A DNA stretch of 64,000 nucleotides, taken from NCBI RefSeq assembly GCF_038237375.1, contig NZ_CP151273.1, positions 1,674,001-1,738,000 on the forward strand, given 5' to 3'. Position 1 is the stretch's first letter, and each line of letters starts with the position of its first letter. The stretch is from Alcaligenes sp. SDU_A2. GTDB taxonomy: Bacteria; Pseudomonadota; Gammaproteobacteria; Burkholderiales; Burkholderiaceae_B. This document shows, piece after piece, positions 28,517 through 38,478 of this stretch. Under the pieces are notes generated by a model. The model ran no database searches and was not told where the DNA came from. It saw nothing but the letters and a program-made list of their open reading frames with translations. Made by a program: the position numbers and the translations under genes.

Positions 28517-29115
28517 CGCAATATAAGGTATTTATGGTGTGTCTTTTGTTCGCATTCGGAGCCACAAGCGCAGGGGCATCCATCACTTTGGACGACCCAC
28601 AGATTCGCTGGGTGGCCGGACCCGATAGCCAGACAGCTCAGGGGCGGGTGCAATCCTGGCATTTTCAGTCTGATCTTGCGGTGCACGACTTGGCTCGTCG
28701 CCTGACGCCGGCGTGCGGCGTCTTTCAGCGTGCTCTCAGAGTCGACAGGCAATGGGTGCTTCAGGCCAGTACAGACGACAAGGGCTGTGTGTTATGGCTG
28801 GATCAGCTCTCGGAAGGGGGGCTATCCGGTGCGTTGACTCGCCTGCAGCCGTCTGCCTTGCCTCAGCCTGTTGTCGTCCCTCCGGTTTCAGGGTTGGTGT
28901 TATGGCAGCATGCCCTGGCCGGCAACGAACAGCTTTGGCTGATTCAGGCGCAGGAGAACTGGCACGGTCAGTTGCGCGCCCAGGGCTGGCAGCCTGAGTC
29001 TTCCGAGAGACGGTGGGAAAAGGGCCAGGCGATGCTGGAGCTGGTGCCGGTTCGGCATCAGCAGGCCGACTATTTGCTGCTTAAGTGCGCACAGTGCAGG
29101 GGCTATTTGCCATGA
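28513..29115 (+). CDS. Secreted protein of unknown function in Tad operon
   Basis: 200 residues with a clear signal peptide (cleavage near GATSAGAS, about residue 23). The mature protein has four Cys residues: one mid-protein, one in DDKGCVLW and a CAQC pair near the C-terminus. It could hold disulfides or a metal. I do not recognise a family. It overlaps both the TadE-like gene and cpaB by 4 nt (ATGA), so it belongs to the pilus operon and is probably periplasmic. Confidence 0.72.
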   Translation: MTQYKVFMVCLLFAFGATSAGASITLDDPQIRWVAGPDSQTAQGRVQSWHFQSDLAVHDLARRLTPACGVFQRALRVDRQWVLQASTDDKGCVLWLDQLSEGGLSGALTRLQPSALPQPVVVPPVSGLVLWQHALAGNEQLWLIQAQENWHGQLRAQGWQPESSERRWEKGQAMLELVPVRHQQADYLLLKCAQCRGYLP

Positions 29116-29996
29116 GTCATTCGTTTCTTTTCCGTTTGCTTCGTCATCCTGGGGTTGGGTTGGCGCTGCTGGCCCTGATCGCGGGTGTGCTGGCAGCCGT
29201 GTCCATGAATGCGTATCTGCATAAGCAGGAACAAGCATTGCGTCAGGCCAGTGAGCGACCGCAATTGCAGCGCGTCGTGGCAGCCGCGATGCTGGCACCC
29301 GGTACGGTCTTGCAGACCGAACATCTGGCGGCGCGGGCCTATCCGGCTGAACTGGTGCCCAGCGACAGTCTGGATGCTTCCCATTTCCGCGAGCTGGCCG
29401 GGATGACGCTCATTCAAGGCCTGAAGGCCGGCGATCTGATCACTCACGCCCATGTTCGTGGGCAGACCGGGCCGTTTTCCGAGCAGTTGATTTCGGGGCG
29501 GCGTGCGGTGACGGTCCCGGTGGATGCGCTCAGTTCGGTGTCGGGACTGATCCGACCGGGCGATCTTATTGATCTGTACGTCAGCTTTGATGATCAGCAG
29601 CGACGGGTCACCGCCCCTTTGTTGCAGGCCGTGCCGGTTCTGGCTACCGGGCAGCGATCTCAGGAGCAGGATGCCGCTTTGTTGGCGCAAGATCAGGATT
29701 ACAGCACGCTGACTCTGGATGTGGGGCCTGACGAAGCCTTGAAGTTGTTGGCGGCCCGGCAGCATGGCCGCATCACGGCCTTGCTGCGTCATCCCGATGA
29801 TCAAAGCCCTTATCAGGCCGCCGTGCGTGGTGAGCTGGCGGATATTCTGGGATTGGGGGCATCGGGCAGGGCAGGCCGACGAATCGAAGTCTTGTATGGC
29901 AATCGCTCCGGGGGGGAGGCGGGCCTGCCCGAGTTGGAGAAGCTGGGTTGGCTGAATTTGCCTGGGTCTGGTGCGACGGTCAAGGAGCAGCCATGA
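29112..29996 (+). CDS. cpaB: Flp pilus assembly protein CpaB/RcpC
   Basis: 294 residues. It has one N-terminal membrane helix, a SAF domain (VVAAAMLAPGTVLQTEHLAARAYP, then GMTLIQGLKAGDLITHAHV) and the RcpC/CpaB region (RRAVTVPVDALSSVSGLIRPGDLIDLYVSF). It is a periplasmic companion of the Tad secretin. The start at 29112 is set by the ATGA overlap with the upstream gene. It overlaps cpaC in the same way. Confidence 0.92.
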   Translation: MSHSFLFRLLRHPGVGLALLALIAGVLAAVSMNAYLHKQEQALRQASERPQLQRVVAAAMLAPGTVLQTEHLAARAYPAELVPSDSLDASHFRELAGMTLIQGLKAGDLITHAHVRGQTGPFSEQLISGRRAVTVPVDALSSVSGLIRPGDLIDLYVSFDDQQRRVTAPLLQAVPVLATGQRSQEQDAALLAQDQDYSTLTLDVGPDEALKLLAARQHGRITALLRHPDDQSPYQAAVRGELADILGLGASGRAGRRIEVLYGNRSGGEAGLPELEKLGWLNLPGSGATVKEQP

Positions 29997-31360
29997 ACGC
30001 TATGTCTTATTTCATTGTTTTTTTGGGAGCGTGTGTCATGGTTGGGCTGCCAGCGCCTGTGCTTGCCCAGGAACTGGAGTTGCAGGTGGGCGAGCTGCTG
30101 GTTCTACCTGATAGTCAGGTCGAACGCGTTGCCGTGGGCGATGGTGACATCGTCCACGCCATGACGACCGAATCGCGTGAGCTGATTTTGTTCGCGCGCA
30201 AAGCCGGTCGGACGGCAGTGCAGGTGTGGGCGGAGTCGGGGTCAAGCCGTTCTTATCAGATCCAGGTTGCGCCGGAGAATCACAGGCAGACCTTGGCGGA
30301 ACTGCGCGAACTCTTGGGACGCATTCCGCAGTTACGCGTCAGCGAGTTGGGGGGCAAGCTGGTGTTGGAGGGCGAAGGACTCAGCGATCAGGACAAGGAG
30401 CGTATCCAATCGCTGAGTCAGCAACATCCGCAATTGCTGGATTTTACCCAGCAGGACGGTTGGGAGCCTATGGTTTTGCTGGATGTGCAGGTGGTGGAAG
30501 TTCCTCGAAACAGTCTGCGCGAACTCGGTGTGCGCTGGGACGGTACATCTCAAGGCGGTATGAGCATGGGCCTGGGCTGGGATGCGGCTACCCATCAGTT
30601 TTTGGAACGGCCCGGCCAGGCTGCGCTACCTTTGCCTTTTCCTGCGCGTCAGGGAGCCGCGTTTTTTGGCATCGGTGCATTGATGTCGGCCCGGGTGCAG
30701 GCCATGGCGCAAGAGGGGCAGGCTGTCGTGCTGGCGCAACCGCAACTGCTGGCGCGCAGCGGCTCGCAAGCCGAATTTCTGGCCGGCGGCGAGTTGCCCT
30801 ATACCGTGACCGACGCCAAAGGGAACAGCAACACCACGTTCAAGCCTTACGGCGTATCGTTGCGCATAGTGCCCAGGGTGGAGCGCGGTGGCCTGGTGCG
30901 CTCACGCATCGAGGTCGAGGTCAGCGCGGTCGACGCCAGCCAATCGCAGCCCAGCGGCCCTTCGCTCAAGACCCGCCGAGCTTCGACCGAGTTCAATGTG
31001 CGCTCGGGGCAGACGCTGGTGTTGGCTGGCTTTATTTCGCGCGAGCAATCCCGTCACCTGGATCGCCTGCCGGGACTGGCCGACATTCCCGTGTTGGGCG
31101 CTTTATTTCGTTCCGAGCGTTTTGCCCGCCACGAAACAGAATTGGCGGTGTTCGTCACGCCCACCTTGGTCGATGCTGATCATCCTGATTTTCTCGCCCG
31201 GCAGGCCAATTCCGCTCAATGGCTGGAGCAGGCCTTTCCAGAGCCGCCAAGACTCAATACGCCGGTCCGGGCGGATCATTCGGGCCATGCTGTGTCCCGG
31301 CCTGACATCACATCCCAATGGTCCCTGTCCGACAGCGAGGTTCATCGTGTTCAGCCTTGA
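29993..31360 (+). CDS. cpaC: Tad secretin CpaC/RcpA
   Basis: 455 residues. A signal peptide ends near VLAQE. A pilus-formation N-terminal domain (LELQVGELLVLPDSQVERVAVGD) follows, then the secretin domain with VLLDVQVVEVPR, VVLAQPQLLARSGSQAEFLAGGELPY and FNVRSGQTLVLAGFIS. It would form the outer-membrane channel for the pilus. The start follows AAGGAG and overlaps the cpaB stop. The next gene starts 14 nt before its stop. Confidence 0.94.
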   Translation: MNAMSYFIVFLGACVMVGLPAPVLAQELELQVGELLVLPDSQVERVAVGDGDIVHAMTTESRELILFARKAGRTAVQVWAESGSSRSYQIQVAPENHRQTLAELRELLGRIPQLRVSELGGKLVLEGEGLSDQDKERIQSLSQQHPQLLDFTQQDGWEPMVLLDVQVVEVPRNSLRELGVRWDGTSQGGMSMGLGWDAATHQFLERPGQAALPLPFPARQGAAFFGIGALMSARVQAMAQEGQAVVLAQPQLLARSGSQAEFLAGGELPYTVTDAKGNSNTTFKPYGVSLRIVPRVERGGLVRSRIEVEVSAVDASQSQPSGPSLKTRRASTEFNVRSGQTLVLAGFISREQSRHLDRLPGLADIPVLGALFRSERFARHETELAVFVTPTLVDADHPDFLARQANSAQWLEQAFPEPPRLNTPVRADHSGHAVSRPDITSQWSLSDSEVHRVQP

Positions 31361-32921
31361 GGTGCAAGCGGAGCGCGATGCAGCGCGGCAACTGACCTTG
31401 TCTTTGCCGGCATTGGTCGGCCGCGATCCTGCCTGCGACCTGGTTCTGCCATCCTGGCGAATTGCCAAGCAACATGCCAGTTTTCTGGAGCGGGCCGGTG
31501 CGGTTTATGTGCAGGATCATGGTTCCTTGACCGGTGTTTTGCTCAATGGACGGCGTGTTTACGACGACGGTCCTTTGCGTGTGGGCGATATGCTTTCGAT
31601 GGCGGGCTTCGTTTTGCATGTCCAGAGCGTGCCCGTGTGTGTTGCACCGCAAGACGATCAGGCAGCTTTTACCGCGAGCGACGTCGCTGCGGCAGACAGC
31701 CTGCCGTCTGCGCAGGACACGGTGTTTCGGCAGGAACAACAGCGCCTGCATCAGGCCTTGCTGGAGTCTTTGCAACTGGAGCGCCGCGATCTGTCGCGTC
31801 TGAGCGATCAGCAGCTATACCAAGAAGCACATGAACGTGTTGGCAAACTGATTCGTGCGCAATGCGCGCTTGCGGCCGGCGACCAGCCTGCGTTGCAGGC
31901 CGCCGTCTGCGCCGAGGCAGTGGGTTTTGGGGCGCTGGAACCCTTGCTGGCCGACCCGGATATATCAGAAATCATGGTGAATCATCACGGTTGCGTATTC
32001 GTGGAGCGGCAGGGGCGTCTGCATCGGCATGGCGCTTCGTTCAGCAGCGAAGCGGCCTTACGTGCCGTTATCGATCGTATTCTGGCCCCCTTGGGGCGCA
32101 GGCTGGATGTTAGCTCGCCGGCGGTGGACGGTCGCTTGCCGGATGGTTCCCGCTTTCACGCCGTATTGGCACCGGTGGCGGTCAAGGGCACGTGCGTGAC
32201 CATACGCAAGTTTCCGCATCGTCGCCTGGCGTTGCGGGATTTGTTGCAGTCCGACAGCCTGTCCGCGGATATGGCCGCCTTTTTGGGGCAGGCTGTCGCG
32301 ATGCGCTGCAATATTCTGGTTTCGGGGGGGACGGGCACCGGCAAGACGACCTTGCTGAATGTGCTCAGCACGTGCATCGATGCGGGTGAACGTATCGTGA
32401 CGCTGGAAGATGCAGCCGAGTTGCAGTTGCAGCATGCCAATTGGGTGTCGCTGGAGTCGCGCCCCGCCAATGCGGAAGGACAGGGGCAGGTGGATATACG
32501 CAGTCTTTTGCGGCAGGCCTTGCGCATGCGGCCGGACCGCATCATTGTGGGGGAATGTCGTGGGGCGGAGGCCTTTGACATGCTGTCGGCCATGAATACC
32601 GGCCACGAAGGCTCTATGGGGACATTGCATGCCAATAGTCCGCGCGATGCCTTGTCCCGCCTGGAAGGGATGGTGCTGATGTCGGGCTTGGAGCTGCCCC
32701 TGAATGTGGTGCGCGAACATATTGCCCGCGCTTTGCATGTGCTCGTGCAGCTTAGCCGCCTGCCCGATGGCCGTCGAGTGGTCAGTGAAGTGGTGGAAGT
32801 CACGGGCATGGAAGGTAACAGTGTTCAGCTGCAGTCTTTGTACAGCTATAGACCGTCAATGGGCTTTGTCGGCAGTGGGCTGGTCTCGGAGCGCGTGCGC
32901 GCACACAAAGGGCTGACATGA
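31347..32921 (+). CDS. cpaF: FHA domain fused to CpaF/TadA secretion ATPase
   Basis: 524 residues from a GTG at 31347, preceded by AGCGAGG; the frame upstream lies inside cpaC. Residues 20-95 are an FHA domain with the GR...S...H...NG pattern (LVGRDPACDLVLP, SWRIAKQHASF, GVLLNGRRV). From about 125 it is a CpaF-type ATPase: Walker A GGTGTGKTT (327-335), Walker B RIIVGECRG, and the His box GHEGSMGTLHAN. It powers pilus assembly. FHA domains bind phosphothreonine, so this ATPase may be controlled by a Ser/Thr kinase. In many tad loci the FHA protein is separate. Confidence 0.92.
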   Translation: MFSLEVQAERDAARQLTLSLPALVGRDPACDLVLPSWRIAKQHASFLERAGAVYVQDHGSLTGVLLNGRRVYDDGPLRVGDMLSMAGFVLHVQSVPVCVAPQDDQAAFTASDVAAADSLPSAQDTVFRQEQQRLHQALLESLQLERRDLSRLSDQQLYQEAHERVGKLIRAQCALAAGDQPALQAAVCAEAVGFGALEPLLADPDISEIMVNHHGCVFVERQGRLHRHGASFSSEAALRAVIDRILAPLGRRLDVSSPAVDGRLPDGSRFHAVLAPVAVKGTCVTIRKFPHRRLALRDLLQSDSLSADMAAFLGQAVAMRCNILVSGGTGTGKTTLLNVLSTCIDAGERIVTLEDAAELQLQHANWVSLESRPANAEGQGQVDIRSLLRQALRMRPDRIIVGECRGAEAFDMLSAMNTGHEGSMGTLHANSPRDALSRLEGMVLMSGLELPLNVVREHIARALHVLVQLSRLPDGRRVVSEVVEVTGMEGNSVQLQSLYSYRPSMGFVGSGLVSERVRAHKGLT

Positions 32922-33772
32922 AAAGCCTGGCGCTGATCGGCACCTTATTGGCAGCCAGCCTGCTGGTCTATGTTTTGCTGCGCGTCGGCACGTATATCTT
33001 GCGTCTTTACCGGCAGCGATTGCAGGCTAGTTCCAGGGATAGTCTGCAATCGCATTTTGTGTTTGTCCGCAGCCAGTATCTGGTAGCGGGCGGGGTGACG
33101 CTGCCGCTGTTATTACCGTTGCTGGCCTGGTGGCTATGGCAGTCCGCTTTGCTTGCTCTGTTGCTGACCGTCGCAGGCCTGGTGCTGCCTGTTTTGTTGA
33201 TGCGAGCCGTACAAGCGCAGAGACTGCGCCGTTTGCGGCGTCAGTTGCCCGATTTTGTGTTGTCGCTGGCACTGGCTTTGCAGGCGGGGCTGGCTGTCCA
33301 GGCGGCATTGGAGCAATTGGCACAATCGCTGGCCGCTCCTTTGGGGCAGGAGTTTCGTTTGCTTTTGCGCTGGCAGCGATTGGGCATGGGGCGTCAGGCC
33401 AGCTACGAGCAACTGCTGATCCGTGTGCCGCTGGACGATCTATCCATGTTTCTGGGTGTTTTGACGATGGGGCAAGGCACGGGGACCGGCATGTCAGTCA
33501 TGCTAAAGGTGTTGGCGCAGACGTTGCGGACGCGCTTGTCCATGGAAGAAAAAATCCAGGCCCTGACCGCGCAGGCTCGTTTGCAGGCCCGCATTATGGT
33601 GGTTTTGCCTTTGTTGCTGGCTGCCGTTTTGTATGGTCTGGACCCCGACGGCTTCCGGCTGGCCTGGTACAGCCCTGGTGGAGCATGGGTCGCCGCCGCG
33701 ATTGTCGCGCTTTTAGTGACAGGAATGTGGTGGATGCGACGCATATTGTATTCTGGGGAGCCGTCATGTTGA
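32918..33772 (+). CDS. tadB: Tad inner-membrane platform protein TadB
   Basis: 284 residues. Two N-terminal membrane regions, a T2SSF/GSPII_F domain (LPDFVLSLALALQAGLAVQAALEQL, then TGMSVMLKVLAQTLRTRLSMEEK) and two C-terminal helices. It forms the platform on which CpaF acts, together with TadC. It overlaps cpaF by 4 nt and tadC by 7 nt. Confidence 0.92.
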   Translation: MKSLALIGTLLAASLLVYVLLRVGTYILRLYRQRLQASSRDSLQSHFVFVRSQYLVAGGVTLPLLLPLLAWWLWQSALLALLLTVAGLVLPVLLMRAVQAQRLRRLRRQLPDFVLSLALALQAGLAVQAALEQLAQSLAAPLGQEFRLLLRWQRLGMGRQASYEQLLIRVPLDDLSMFLGVLTMGQGTGTGMSVMLKVLAQTLRTRLSMEEKIQALTAQARLQARIMVVLPLLLAAVLYGLDPDGFRLAWYSPGGAWVAAAIVALLVTGMWWMRRILYSGEPSC

Positions 33773-34626
33773 GTCTGACATGGTTGTTGGCCGGATTCAG
33801 CGCTGTCTGTCTATTGCTGGCTTTGTTGTGGGGATGGCAGCGGCGCTGTCGGCGTCTGTTGCGTCAGGGCGGCTCTTTGGGGCAGGCAGCCTGGCTGGCA
33901 TGGGAGGCACCGTTTGCTTCTGCCTGGGTCGCGCTGGGCTCCATGCCGTTGCTCAATGAGTGGCGACAGCGTTATCTGGAAGGCGGTGCGGATGATGCCT
34001 CGCTGTCCATCGTCAGGACAATGGCTTTGACCGGTTTGGCAGCCATGTTGATGGTGGGAGTACTGTTTGCATATGGTTTTCCCCTTGGGCAGACGTTGCT
34101 GCTGTGCATGGCGGCTGTGCCGGCGGCGGTGCTGCATCGTGTGCAACAGGTGCGCCGTCTTCAGTCTCGCCGCTCTCGTGCCAGCAGGCGCGAATTGCCT
34201 TTCTTTCTGGATCTGCTGGTGCTGGCGCTTGAGTCGGGCCTGGGCCTGCAGCAGGCTTGGGTGCAGGCTTTGAACAGTGTGCCTGCGGGGGCGTTGCAGC
34301 AGTCGCTCAATCAGGTGTTGGCCGATGTCAGAGCAGGGCACCGATTGTCTGCGGCCATGCGTAATGCCGCAGGGCGTGTCCGTCAGGCCGATCTTGACGA
34401 CTTGGCCTTGGCGCTAGAGCTGGCGCAGGAAACGGGTCTTTCCCTGGCAAGTTTGTTACGTGCGCAAGCCGAGCAGTTGCGTCAACGCGTGCAGCTGGAG
34501 GCCGAACAGCGTGCCCTGAAGCTGCCGGTCTATCTCTTGATGCCGTTGGTGCTATGTGTTTTTCCGTGCACCTTTCTGGTCTTGGGCATGACGCTGGCCG
34601 GCCCCTGGCTGGTGGGTCAGGGTTGA
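33766..34626 (+). CDS. tadC: Tad inner-membrane platform protein TadC
   Basis: 286 residues with the same T2SSF organisation as TadB: N-terminal helices, LPFFLDLLVLALESGLGLQQAW, then ETGLSLASLLRAQAEQLRQR and C-terminal helices. It pairs with TadB. The start at 33766 overlaps the tadB stop; the long upstream frame lies inside tadB and is a shadow. It is the last recognisable Tad gene. Confidence 0.92.
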   Translation: MLSLTWLLAGFSAVCLLLALLWGWQRRCRRLLRQGGSLGQAAWLAWEAPFASAWVALGSMPLLNEWRQRYLEGGADDASLSIVRTMALTGLAAMLMVGVLFAYGFPLGQTLLLCMAAVPAAVLHRVQQVRRLQSRRSRASRRELPFFLDLLVLALESGLGLQQAWVQALNSVPAGALQQSLNQVLADVRAGHRLSAAMRNAAGRVRQADLDDLALALELAQETGLSLASLLRAQAEQLRQRVQLEAEQRALKLPVYLLMPLVLCVFPCTFLVLGMTLAGPWLVGQG

Positions 34627-34637
34627 GCGGCGTGTCG

Positions 34638-35072
34638 ATGGGCCGTCCGCTCAGAAGCCCTCCTGGTTTTTTCCTGCACGATGCATCCAGTGCCTGGGCG
34701 CGTTTGTGGGGTTGGCATGCCTTGCCGCAGGGCGATGGGTATGTGCATGGGCTATGGCTGCGGCCATGCCGAGCTGTACATACATTGGGTATGCGGTGCC
34801 GTCTGGATCTGTGCTTTCTGGACCGTCACGATTGCCCGGTGCGTCTGTGGCACCGGGTGCCTGCCGCCCGTTGGTACGGATGCAGGCAGGCATATTCGGT
34901 GCTGGAGCTGCCTGTGGGGTATTTGGCCTGCGTCCAAGATGGCAGTTTCTTGCAGCAAACCTTGCAGCAAGCCTTGCGGCACTTGCGGCAAGGCGCTGCT
35001 TATAGCTGGGTGCCGTTGCCGGAAAAACCCTGGCCCGAGCGGGGGGCGGAGTCACCGAATACGCTGCGATAG
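34638..35072 (+). CDS. DUF192 family protein
   Basis: 144 residues. RPCRAVHTLGMRCRLDLCFLD, then RVPAARWYGCRQAYSVLELPVG fits DUF192, a small beta-barrel-like domain of unknown function often secreted. No signal peptide is evident here. The start could be this ATG, the GTG at 34632 or the TTG overlapping the tadC stop. The 3' end overlaps the convergent membrane-protein gene by 73 bp, which is unusual. It is probably cotranscribed with tadC. Confidence 0.78.
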   Translation: MGRPLRSPPGFFLHDASSAWARLWGWHALPQGDGYVHGLWLRPCRAVHTLGMRCRLDLCFLDRHDCPVRLWHRVPAARWYGCRQAYSVLELPVGYLACVQDGSFLQQTLQQALRHLRQGAAYSWVPLPEKPWPERGAESPNTLR

Positions 35073-35806
35073 GCCGGATAAAAACTGGCATACAGCACGG
35101 CGGCAATCGCCAGGTTAAGCGGCGTCAGCACCACCGTGATGACACTGGCTCCCAGGCCTGCGCCCATCATCAGTTGGCCCAGGGTTTGGATGCCGTAAAA
35201 CGCGGCGGCCCAGCATAGACCGTAGAGCAGGAAAGCGGCTTTGTTGCGCCAGCAGGCGATCATGGAAAAGAACAGGGCTTGTTTAATCGGCACGGCATGC
35301 CAGCCCACCAGAGCGGGCGCATGCCAGAATAGCGCGGACAGGCCGATGTAAATTACAAAGAAAGCCAGCATGGGTTTGCGCAGTACCGCCATGACTTCTT
35401 CGGGGTTGATGGACTGGGCGTCGCCGTTCATGACAGTAGATAATTCCGGCACGAACGGTGCCGTGGCCAGAAAACCGGCGGCCAGACAGGCCAGCAGGTA
35501 GATCAGGCCCAGCAGCAGCAGGCGCTTGCGCACGGCAGCGGGTTTGACCGGTTCCAGCCACATGCCCAGACGCATGATCTGTGCAGCGTCAATGCGCCGG
35601 CAGGCGTTTTGCACGATGAAGGTCATGGACGGCACCAGAACGATCAGCAGCATCTGGCCCAGCACGGGAAACAGCATGCTCAGATTGATCAGAATGGAAG
35701 TGGCCAGACTCCAGAAGAACAGGGCGGCGGGCTGCAGCTTGAACAGCCGAATGCCCTCCTGAATCCAGTACCAGCCATAAAGAAAGGGAAGCTTGGCAGC
35801 CTGCAT
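35000..35806 (-). CDS. BPSS1780-family membrane protein
   Basis: 268 residues with about six membrane helices. The N-terminus (AKLPFLYGWYWIQEGIRLFKLQPAAL) is typical of a Burkholderiales family known as BPSS1780, of unknown function. It lies 15 nt downstream of thrB and probably shares its transcript, as is common in relatives. Its last ~24 codons overlap the DUF192 gene on the other strand. Confidence 0.85.
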   Translation of the reverse strand: MQAAKLPFLYGWYWIQEGIRLFKLQPAALFFWSLATSILINLSMLFPVLGQMLLIVLVPSMTFIVQNACRRIDAAQIMRLGMWLEPVKPAAVRKRLLLLGLIYLLACLAAGFLATAPFVPELSTVMNGDAQSINPEEVMAVLRKPMLAFFVIYIGLSALFWHAPALVGWHAVPIKQALFFSMIACWRNKAAFLLYGLCWAAAFYGIQTLGQLMMGAGLGASVITVVLTPLNLAIAAVLYASFYPAYRSVFGDSAPRSGQGFSGNGTQL

Positions 35807-35821
35807 GGTGGTGCTCCGTGA

Positions 35822-36793
35822 TCAGCGCGGCAGGGCGGGGACGCCGTGATCCCGGCGCTGGCGCAGTACGCGTTCGAAATGACGCGGATCGTGCGGTTTG
35901 AGGGTCTGTGCGGGACGCGGCAGGTAAAAATCGTACAAGCGCGATACCCAGAAACGCAGTGCGGCCGCCTGAATCAGGCGTGGCCAGGCCTGGTGCTCGG
36001 CATCGGTGAAGGGACGCACTTGTGCATAGGCGTGCAGCCAGGCCTGGGCTTTGTCCTGATCCAGAGCACCGGTCAAGCGGTCTATGCACCAGTCGTTCAC
36101 GCCCACGGCGACATCAAATAACCAGGTATCGCAGCCGGCAAAGTAAAAGTCGATGATACCGCCCATTTGCGGCGCGTCCGATGTGCCCGCGAACAGGACA
36201 TTGTCGCGGAACAGATCGCAGTGGGCCGGGCCTTTGGGAAGGCTGCGGTAGCAGTCTGTGGCCGCGAAGTCGGTTTGCTCCTGCAATACGGCTTGAATCA
36301 GTTGTGCCTGGTCGGCATCCAGAAACGGTAGCACATGCGGGACGGTGGCCTGCCACCATGCCAGCCCGCGTAGGTTGGGTTGTTGCAGCGGGAAGTCCTG
36401 CGCGGCCAGATGGGCGCGGGCCTGGGTGGCGGCGGTTTGGCGGCAATGCTCGACGGTAGGCTCGGGCTCGTACCCGCCGCGCAGGCGGGTCACGATCGAG
36501 CAGGGCTTGCCGTGCATAACCCCGATCCGCTTGCCGTCGCGACGCGTCATGGGCTCGGGTACCGGCACCCCCTTGGCCGCCAGATGGTGCATCAATTCGA
36601 TATAAAAAGGCAGTTGTTCCAGCGTCAGCACTTCAAACAGGGTCAGGACATATTCGCCCTGCGTGGTGCTCAGGAAGTAATTGGTGTTTTCTATGCCGGC
36701 GGTAATGCCGCGCAGGGAGACCAGTTCTCCGATGGTGTAGTGGTCCAGCAGTGCGCGGGCATCTTGTTCGCTGACAGAGGTAAAAACAGCCAT
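35822..36793 (-). CDS. thrB: Homoserine kinase, APH-fold type
   Basis: 323 residues. It belongs to the aminoglycoside-phosphotransferase-like ThrB group, not the GHMP type. RGITAGIENTNYFLSTTQGEYVLTLFE forms the nucleotide loop, and the catalytic and metal motifs are GPAHCDLFRDNVLF and GIIDFYFAGCD. It phosphorylates homoserine on the way to threonine. It is divergent from dusA across 212 bp. Confidence 0.94.
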   Translation of the reverse strand: MAVFTSVSEQDARALLDHYTIGELVSLRGITAGIENTNYFLSTTQGEYVLTLFEVLTLEQLPFYIELMHHLAAKGVPVPEPMTRRDGKRIGVMHGKPCSIVTRLRGGYEPEPTVEHCRQTAATQARAHLAAQDFPLQQPNLRGLAWWQATVPHVLPFLDADQAQLIQAVLQEQTDFAATDCYRSLPKGPAHCDLFRDNVLFAGTSDAPQMGGIIDFYFAGCDTWLFDVAVGVNDWCIDRLTGALDQDKAQAWLHAYAQVRPFTDAEHQAWPRLIQAAALRFWVSRLYDFYLPRPAQTLKPHDPRHFERVLRQRRDHGVPALPR

Positions 36794-37005
36794 GCTTGAT
36801 TCTGAGTCCTGTGGGAAATGGTGGCATCGTCAGGCGACGCGCGGCAATGGTCAAACGGCAGATTTTAGACCAGTGCGCTGCCTTTTTGGGGTCTTGTGTC
36901 GATTTGACGCCTGTTGTGGCGTTTCCCGGGCGGCGCGGCACGAGTAAAATAGAACTTTCGTTTTATGTGCCTGGCGCTTTGGCACGGGCCGCTGATCACT
37001 ATTTT

Positions 37006-38004
<999 letters not shown>

Positions 38005-38013
38005 AGCATGTGT

Positions 38014-38478
38014 TTATGGATTGGCTTCGGGCGACTCGGAGTCCGTTGGCCAGTCGCGGATGTAGGCCTTGAGCATCTTGTTCTCGAACTGCTGGGCATG
38101 CACGATGGCGCGCGCCATGTCGTAGAAGGAAATGACGCCCATCAGCACGGGGCCGTCCATGACGGGCATGTAGCGTGCGTGATTGTCCAGCATCAGGCGC
38201 TGTACCTCGTCGGCGCTGGTGTTGGGCGTGACGCTGACCGGGGCGTCGTCCATGATGCTGCGCACGGTAAAGCCCGAGGCCTTGGAACCGTGGGCATGCC
38301 AATGGCGGATGATCTCGCGAAAGGTCAACATGCCGACCAGTTGGCCGTGTTCCATGATGACCAGTGAGCCTATGTCCAGCTCGCTCATGCTTTGCACGGC
38401 TTTTTCCACGGTCATGTCGGGGGTGCCGGTATAAAGCGTGTCGCCTTTGACACGCAGGATTTCACTGACTTTTAGCAT
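38014..38478 (-). CDS. Paired CBS-domain protein
   Basis: 154 residues made of two CBS motifs (about residues 5-65 and 70-130) and no other domain. Such stand-alone proteins bind adenine nucleotides and regulate partners. It overlaps the 3' end of yihY by 17 nt, so translation is probably coupled. No partner can be named. Confidence 0.88.
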   Translation of the reverse strand: MLKVSEILRVKGDTLYTGTPDMTVEKAVQSMSELDIGSLVIMEHGQLVGMLTFREIIRHWHAHGSKASGFTVRSIMDDAPVSVTPNTSADEVQRLMLDNHARYMPVMDGPVLMGVISFYDMARAIVHAQQFENKMLKAYIRDWPTDSESPEANP

